This document shows, in pieces, positions 1 through 3,795 of a stretch of 6,222 bases of DNA; the first letter of the stretch is position 1, and the number at the start of each line of letters is the position of its first letter. Source of the stretch: an uncultured Bacteroidales bacterium (GTDB taxonomy: Bacteria > Bacteroidota > Bacteroidia > Bacteroidales > WCHB1-69). The notes below the pieces were generated by a model that searched no databases, was not told the DNA's origin, and saw only the letters and a list, made by a program, of their open reading frames with translations. The position numbers and the translations under genes were made by a program. The DNA lies in NCBI GenBank assembly GCA_946407715.1, contig CAMJPH010000100.1:1-6222 (forward strand), read 5' to 3'.

Positions 1-1
1 T

Positions 2-151
2 CCGTATGCGTGCTTCGCGGGGAACCCGGTGTGGTTTGCGGACCCGAGAGGGGATACCGTGATTATACCCAACAAGGATGACCAAGACTTCATCTACTGT
101 TTGCTCAACATTCAAGCAGAAAAAAAAGCAGAAAAAAATGAAAACAATTAA
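2..151 (+). CDS. C-terminal end of an RHS-repeat protein (partial, 5' end outside window)
   Basis: Frame 2 is open from the window edge to a TAA at 149-151 and encodes 49 residues. They begin PYACFAGNPVWFADPRGDT, which matches the end of the RHS repeat-associated core (family pattern Y-A-x-x-x-x-N-P-x-x-x-x-D-P-x-G). RHS proteins are large secreted or surface shell proteins, and many carry a variable toxin after this core. Here only about 32 residues follow the core, ending in a Lys/Glu/Asn-rich tail, so no toxin domain of normal size is present. The protein is either a non-toxic RHS copy or one whose toxin tip was lost. The downstream gene starts inside this one (14-base overlap), suggesting joint expression. 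The core motif is seen directly; the link to toxin delivery is family knowledge and is not shown here. Confidence 0.75.
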   Translation, partial: PYACFAGNPVWFADPRGDTVIIPNKDDQDFIYCLLNIQAEKKAEKNENN

Positions 152-584
152 AATGCTGGTTTTAGGGTTGGCCTGTATTTTTTCATTAGTTGATACAACG
201 GCTCAATCTATACCAATAAAAATAAACATTGCCATTAATCGTTCAAAAATTCAAGTCTATGACTATAATCTTTCTATGCGTTATAGGAGTAACAAAGACT
301 ATATTCGTTTGAAAGTGGAAACTCGTCATGGAAGATTAGTCGCGAAAATTCCCAAAGAAGATTATTCCCGATCTGATTCTATTGAAGTGATACTATGTGA
401 AAAAGCAAATAGTAGAGCTGTCTGGATTAGCCTATGCACAACAGACCACTACATCCGTCCTATTTTTGTACTAACAGCAACGACAGACAAGTGGCCATAT
501 TCAGAAATCATTTTGTATTCGACATATCCCCCTCCGTACAAGGCAATAAACTCCAGACAAAAAGATTATCCTACAGAACCATGA
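138..584 (+). CDS. Small exported protein of unknown function next to the RHS tail
   Basis: Encodes 148 residues. I chose the ATG at 138 over the in-frame ATG at 78 because it places a classic signal peptide at the N-terminus: MKTIK, a hydrophobic core (MLVLGLACIFSLV), then TTAQS with likely cleavage near Ala-Gln. The longer form would put a Lys-rich stretch in front of it. The mature part (about 125 residues) alternates charged and hydrophobic residues as in beta-rich domains (for example YIRLKVETRHGRLVAKI near residues 55-71) and ends in a Pro/Tyr-rich segment. I do not recognise a family. It overlaps the RHS gene by 14 bases and its TGA overlaps the next ATG (ATGA), so the three frames look translationally coupled. 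By position it could be an immunity or accessory protein for the RHS protein; that is inference only. Confidence 0.7.
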   Translation: MKTIKMLVLGLACIFSLVDTTAQSIPIKINIAINRSKIQVYDYNLSMRYRSNKDYIRLKVETRHGRLVAKIPKEDYSRSDSIEVILCEKANSRAVWISLCTTDHYIRPIFVLTATTDKWPYSEIILYSTYPPPYKAINSRQKDYPTEP

Positions 585-818
585 GTAAAAAAAAGGAACA
601 AGAGCGTCAAGCCGAAACTCCGCCGAAGAAAAACGTATGCTCAAAAACATCCTTGCGCCAAAAATAGAATTAGTATTTCCCCAGAAAAGGAACCTGAAAT
701 AGAACGCGTTGTTCTGATAGTTGTGATCATAATCTTCCTCTTGGCGACTTTAGTTTTCTTGATAACAGGAGGAACTCCTGGTTACGACTGGTACCCGAAT
801 CGACATCGCTATAGATAA
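581..818 (+). pseudogene. Small single-pass membrane protein, frame broken at an A8 run
   Basis: The ATG at 581 overlaps the TGA of the preceding gene. As written, the frame runs only 28 codons to a TAG at 665-667. An A8 run lies at 587-594, directly after the start (ATG AGT AAA...). With seven As the frame would continue uninterrupted to the TAA at 816-818 and encode 78 residues: a strongly basic N-terminus (MSKKRNKSVK..., then LRRRK), an acidic stretch (PEKEPEIER), one 19-residue hydrophobic helix (708-764, VVLIVVIIIFLL...) and a short Gly/Tyr/Arg tail (GYDWYPNRHRYR). This reads far more like a protein than the 28-codon version. It may be a pseudogene, a slippage or phase-variable gene, or a base-calling error. 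The start and the transmembrane frame are seen directly; the joining shift is inferred. I do not recognise the family. Confidence 0.5.
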
Positions 819-892
819 GGTGCTTGTTCCGTTGTTGTCAGAAATCAATCCCAATAATCGTCAAAAACCAAAAAAATTCCTATCTTCGCGCC

Positions 893-997
893 ATGATCCG
901 CACCGCCACATACCCGCCCCAGCCCCCACGTTACTATAACGGCGGTTATCGGTACTTCTTTCCATACCAAAATATCTCGCAAGGGGTTGGCAAGTAG
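893..997 (+). CDS. Doubtful 34-residue Pro/Tyr-rich frame
   Basis: The ATG at 893 follows TATCTTCG (881-888), one base from the Bacteroidota -7 consensus TAnnTTTG, but no TTTG box lies at the expected distance upstream. The peptide is rich in Pro, Tyr and Gly (for example YPPQPPRYYNGGYRYFF) and the frame stops at a TAG inside the 11-bp repeat array. It may be the truncated start of a lost gene or simply a chance frame. Nothing supports a function. Confidence 0.2.
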   Translation: MIRTATYPPQPPRYYNGGYRYFFPYQNISQGVGK

Positions 998-1116
998 CAG
1001 GCAAGTAGTAGGCAAGACTTTCGCAAGTCCAAGCAAGCACTTTTACTTGCGAAATACTTGCCAAATACTTGCCAAATACTTGCCAAACACTTGCGAAATA
1101 CTTGCGAAATACTTGT
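968..1116. repeat. Head-to-head array of 11-bp repeats (large imperfect inverted repeat)
   Basis: GCAAG occurs at 979, 990, 1001, 1012 and 1023 (exactly 11 bases apart) and at 1033. Its complement CTTGC then occurs at 1046, 1057, 1068, 1079, 1090 and 1101 (again 11 apart), with CTTGT at 1112. The right-arm unit is AATACTTGCCA or AATACTTGCGA; the left arm is its more diverged reverse complement. A weaker left unit at 968-978 matches the 1112 unit. Five of the six GCAAG/CTTGC pairs fit a single symmetry centre (coordinate sum 2084), so the two arms could pair as one long hairpin. The 11-base period is close to one DNA turn, so the motif would face one side of the helix. Function unknown. Confidence 0.9.
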
Positions 1117-1203
1117 CTGCCCCTGTTCAACAGGATGCCGACTCAACTTTTTTCAGCGTAAGACAATATTCATCATAAACTCAATTGCAAAATAGAAATC
1201 TTT

Positions 1204-1229
1204 CACTAGTGTCTCTTAAAATATGTTAA
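1204..1229 (+). repeat. Left inverted end of the IS4-family element
   Basis: The sequence starts CACTAGTGTCT and ends ATGTTAA. It matches the reverse complement of the right end (2485-2510) except at three positions. It includes the 8-bp palindrome CACTAGTG, which may instead be target duplication. Confidence 0.85.
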
Positions 1230-1330
1230 TTCGACTTGTATATGTTTTATGCACAGTTACTTAAGTCATAAATACCCTGTCCGGGTTTTGAAATTTGCAT
1301 CTTTGCAGCCGAACCAAAATCGGTACGAGG

Positions 1331-2488
1331 ATGCATATAGGGAAGTACGTTTTCGCACAAATCGTGAGTTTTCTGCCTCAACGGCAGTTCAGAAGAATAG
1401 TCATGAGACATCTCAACAAGGCTCAGAAAGGGTCTTTCTCCTACTGGAACCACTTGCTGGTACTCATGTTCGGACAGTTGATAGGCTGAGGAAGTCTCAG
1501 GGAACTCACCGATATAATCGCTGCACATGCTAAAAGATGCTTTTATCTCGGTTTCGGCAAAACGCCTGTCAGCAGGAGCACGCTTTCCAATGCGAACATG
1601 CTTCGCAACCATCGTGTTTTTGAGGAGTTTGCTTTTTACATGGTCTCTATCGCACAAAAAAAGCGTATTCTTAAAGAATTTGAGCTGCACGGACGTTTCT
1701 TCGCCGTTGATTCCACCACCATCGACCTCTGCATGTCGCTTTTCCTTTGGGCACGCTTTCGCAGCACAAAGTCCGGCATCAAAGTTCACACACAGATTGA
1801 CATCGTTACGGAGATTCCGGTCTTCTACCGCATTACTAACGCCAATGTCCACGACACCAAGTTCATGGACTGTATCACATACGAACCGCTTGCCTGCTAT
1901 GTGTTTGACAAGGGTTATTTCGACCTTGCACGGCTTTTCTCTATCCACCAGACCGGCGCGTTCTTCATCACGCGAGAGAAAGGGAAGCCGGCCTACGAAG
2001 TGTTGCTCGGAGAGGAACTCCTTGACGGGAGAGATGGCGTGCTGCTGGACCAAACCATCAGATTCACAGGCAAAAGGAACAGAAACAACTACCCTGCAGA
2101 GCTCAGGCGCATCGTTTTCTACGTCGCTGACCTCGGTCGGCCTTTTATTTACTACACCAACAACTTCTATCTCAAGGCCAAGGATATCGGGCTGCTTTAC
2201 CGCTACCGCTGGCAGGTGGAGCTGTTCTTTAAATGGATCAAGCAGCATCTGCGCGTCAAACGGTTTTGGGGCGACTCCGAGAATGCTGTGCGGATACAGA
2301 TCCACGTCGCAATCATCACGTACTGCCTTGTTGCAATTATCGAGCATGACCTCCAGCTGGACAGACCCGTGTTCGAGGTCATGCGCATCTTGGGCAGCTC
2401 CTTGCTCGTCTATGACAACTTGCGGGAGCTTTTCGAGCGTCCTCAGGAGGAGATACTCGACGACGGCCAACTGGAAATTTCTTTTTAA
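1331..2488 (+). pseudogene. IS4-family transposase with DUF4372 N-terminus, in-frame stop at codon 53
   Basis: From the ATG at 1331 the frame spans 386 codons, a usual length for this group, but a TGA at 1487-1489 (codon 53) interrupts it within FGQLIG-stop-GSLREL. The N-terminal part (GKYVFAQIVSFLP) is of DUF4372 type. The catalytic domain is intact: first Asp in AVDSTTIDL (about D127), second in VFDKGYFD (about D193), and Glu in the Y-x2-R-x3-E-x6-K signature YRYRWQVELFFKWIK (about E297). It would cut and paste the element through its inverted ends. A second start at 1598 (codon 90) could give a 296-residue protein with the catalytic core but without most of the N-terminal domain, so probably not functional. 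The TAA lies inside the right inverted end. A CATCTTTG at 1298-1305 resembles a -7 box. The rest of the frame is undamaged, so the stop is probably recent. Confidence 0.95.
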
Positions 2489-2510
2489 CATTTTTTAGTA
2501 GACACTAGTG
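2485..2510 (-). repeat. Right inverted end of the IS4-family element
   Basis: Inverted match to 1204-1229 at 23 of 26 positions. It contains the stop of the transposase (2486-2488) on one strand and the stop of the truncated toxin frame (2485-2487) on the other. Confidence 0.85.
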
Positions 2511-2844
2511 ACTTATAATGTGCTTTTGGAACTATACCAAATTTTCTGCTATGTTCTTCAATGCGAGAAAAACCCTTGACAATGGCAATTTGTTGAAGGG
2601 TCGCAGTAAGGTTTTGGTTACTCAACGGAAGGATGATGTCAATGTCGATGGACAATCTGTGCGGCTTCTTGAATATTAGCATCAGTGCCGTCCCTCCTTT
2701 GAAAACGAAAGGAAGCGATGATTCAGAGAGACCCTCCAGCAACGACAAAGCCCGGACAGATTTCTCTACCAGGATTTTATCGGCTTTGTATCTCTTCGAT
2801 ACTTGGTTTATCCAATCTGCGGTGAATGAATTTTGCGTAATCAT
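2485..2844 (-). pseudogene. AbiEii-type nucleotidyltransferase toxin, truncated by the insertion sequence
   Basis: Encodes 119 residues, of which about 114 are native; the last five (STKKC) and the stop come from the right end of the insertion sequence. The N-terminal half of the AbiEii / AbiGii nucleotidyltransferase family is clear: MITQNSFTADWI, then FVFKGGTALML (GG motif, residues 47-56) and HRLSIDIDI (metal-binding Asp pair, residues 62-70), then VPKAHYK (105-111). Full-length relatives are roughly twice this size or more and carry further conserved residues that are missing here, so the toxin should be inactive. It starts three bases after the stop of the antitoxin-like gene, the usual AbiE operon order. 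Removing the insertion sequence and one CACTAGTG extends the frame by 16 codons to a TGA at 1153-1155, still far short, so the gene was probably damaged before or during the insertion. Confidence 0.88.
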
Positions 2845-2847
2845 AGT

Positions 2848-3561
2848 TTAATGGTTTATTTCGTCCAAGATTTCTTCGATAACGTCACGGCGGCCCCGAC
2901 GACCAGCATAACGGAGCATCCGGCTGGTGTTGACGGAATAGTCGGCAGTTGCATTTGCATAGATGTCAACAATCTCAGTATCTGAAAAAGGGAATATCCT
3001 GTCAAGTGCAAAATCCACCAAAATTTTCTCCAACGACGCCAAGGGCATATCCTCAACCTCAATGGTTGGAGCTTCAAGTGCCATGTTGCGGACCACGATA
3101 TATCCGTCATAATAGGGCAATTCCTCACTAAGATTACGATACAAGACCGTGCGACGATATGTTTTGCCTATTTCGTGGTACGCCGCATCGACAACATCGC
3201 GTTCTACATCAACAAAAAACAGCTGCGTATTCAGCAGGTATGTTGAAAATGCATTTGCCACATGCAGATCCCACTGACAATATTTCGCAAATGGCAATCT
3301 GCGACGCATAATGTCTGCTATTACTTGTGTTCTTGTGTAAATGTTTGGTTTGAATATAGGCTTTCTTCCAAATCGGTAAAGCCCACGCCCAATAGAATAT
3401 ATCACCCCCTTGTTAACAAGAGAGTGGATTTTCCATCGAATTGTTGAAATTGGAATGTCAGAAGAATAGCCCCGATAGAAATTCGCAATCTCATTAGATG
3501 TCAGTTGTACCCTGTCACCCAATGTGTTATATAACTCATCTATATGTAATGTGTCGTACAT
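2848..3561 (-). CDS. AbiEi-like antitoxin (DUF6577-like), winged-helix regulator
   Basis: Encodes 237 residues and looks complete. I chose the ATG at 3561 because a well-placed promoter lies just upstream; an in-frame extension to 3771 is Arg-rich, crosses that promoter and lies opposite GC-rich DNA. The N-terminal part, about residues 18-65, looks like a winged helix-turn-helix (LTSNEIANFYRGY, then STIRWKIHSLVNKGVIYSIG and GRGLYRFG). The C-terminal part carries features of the family paired with AbiEii toxins in Bacteroidota: EAPTIEVEDMPLASLEKILVD (163-183) and YSVNTSRMLRYAGRRGRR (208-225). Such partners repress their own operon and counter the toxin. Its toxin gene, three bases downstream, is broken, so this is now an orphan antitoxin. 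The family name is from recognition by eye. Confidence 0.8.
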   Translation of the reverse strand: MYDTLHIDELYNTLGDRVQLTSNEIANFYRGYSSDIPISTIRWKIHSLVNKGVIYSIGRGLYRFGRKPIFKPNIYTRTQVIADIMRRRLPFAKYCQWDLHVANAFSTYLLNTQLFFVDVERDVVDAAYHEIGKTYRRTVLYRNLSEELPYYDGYIVVRNMALEAPTIEVEDMPLASLEKILVDFALDRIFPFSDTEIVDIYANATADYSVNTSRMLRYAGRRGRRDVIEEILDEINH

Positions 3562-3582
3562 CCTTATCTTTTTTTGTCGGTG

Positions 3583-3615
3583 CAAAGATATACAAATTTT
3601 CGTCAATAAATCAAA
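3583..3615 (-). promoter_or_regulatory. Bacteroidota-type promoter of the antitoxin-toxin operon
   Basis: On the minus strand, TTTG (3612-3615) is followed after 21 bases by TATCTTTG (3583-3590), matching the Bacteroidota primary-sigma pattern TTTG / TAnnTTTG. Transcription would start about 7 bases further on, near 3575, leaving a short leader of about 15 bases before the ATG at 3561. An A-rich stretch and TAAGG directly precede the ATG; no strong Shine-Dalgarno is seen, as is usual in this phylum. Confidence 0.7.
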
Positions 3616-3644
3616 ATAATTGCCGATAATTTGATTTTTATCAG

Positions 3645-3791
3645 ATGAACGACGCCATCCTGAAATTCTGCCGCTACGAGGACGCCTCCCTCGACTACAC
3701 CGCCTCCAACCGCCACGCCTCCGACACCCGCATCGGGCTGATGGACGGCACGGTGCCTGTGGAGGCTTCATTAGATTCTACTATGGGGTGA
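3645..3791 (+). CDS. Small GC-rich frame, possible remnant of a larger gene
   Basis: Encodes 48 residues beginning MNDAILKFCRYEDASLDY and ending at a TGA four bases before the end of polA, which it faces. Codons are strongly C/G-ending (GCC, CTC, TCC, CGC, ACC), like polA and unlike the AT-rich antitoxin gene next to it. The opposite strand gives only an Arg-rich shadow, so the + frame is the more protein-like one. DNA composition changes abruptly at about 3645, right at the ATG, as if a GC-rich host gene had been cut there by incoming DNA. I do not recognise the sequence. It could be a real small gene, the tail of a truncated one, or a chance frame. Confidence 0.35.
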   Translation: MNDAILKFCRYEDASLDYTASNRHASDTRIGLMDGTVPVEASLDSTMG

Positions 3792-3795
3792 CGTT

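Larger units (their letters stand above)
819..1203. other. Intergenic stretch with a repeat array and no clear gene
   Basis: This gap of about 385 bases separates the RHS-linked genes from the insertion sequence. A possible 34-codon frame (893-997) and the inverted 11-bp array (968-1116) are listed separately. The last 50 bases or so (1150-1203) are AT-rich. Read on the minus strand they would extend the interrupted toxin frame by 16 codons if the insertion sequence and one copy of CACTAGTG were removed. No tRNA and no clear terminator were seen. Confidence 0.6.
1204..2510 (+). mobile_element. IS4-family insertion sequence, about 1.3 kb, inserted in the AbiEii-type toxin gene
   Basis: The element is bounded by 26-bp inverted ends (1204-1229 and 2485-2510) that match at 23 of 26 positions, and it holds one transposase frame on the + strand. 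The outermost 8 bp on each side, CACTAGTG, are themselves a palindrome. They can therefore be read either as the tip of the inverted repeats or as an 8-bp target duplication, in which case the element proper is 1212-2502. The bases just outside (left ATCTTT, right ACTTAT) show no other duplication, which favours the target-duplication reading slightly. The right end supplies the stop codon of the interrupted minus-strand toxin gene. The transposase has an internal stop, so the copy is probably immobile unless helped by another copy. Confidence 0.9.

Noticed and set aside
434..580. Upstream in-frame extension of the small coupled gene from an ATG at 434
   Set aside because: It lies out of frame inside the exported-protein gene, and the ATGA overlap at 581 is a better start.
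968..1116. CRISPR array
   Set aside because: The unit is 11 bp, there are no unique spacers of about 30 bp, orientation flips in the middle and no cas genes are present.
861..1130. 89-codon minus-strand frame with a repeated QVFGKYFAS-like peptide
   Set aside because: The peptide periodicity is just the 11-bp DNA repeat read through; no start signal or independent coding evidence.
1487..1489. TGA recoded as an amino acid in this organism
   Set aside because: TGA ends polA exactly at the family's usual C-terminus, so it works as a stop here.
1247..2491. 414-codon open frame antisense to the whole transposase
   Set aside because: It mirrors the transposase, which has clear family motifs on the + strand. 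The antisense product shows no recognisable domain, and its start lies in the right inverted end of the element. Treated as a shadow.
1527..2498. 323-codon + strand frame overlapping the transposase
   Set aside because: Ser/Thr/Arg-rich out-of-frame translation of the transposase with no domain; shadow.
3562..3771. 70-codon N-terminal extension of the antitoxin-like gene
   Set aside because: Arg-rich, lies opposite a more protein-like frame, and spans the promoter at 3583-3615; the start at 3561 fits better.
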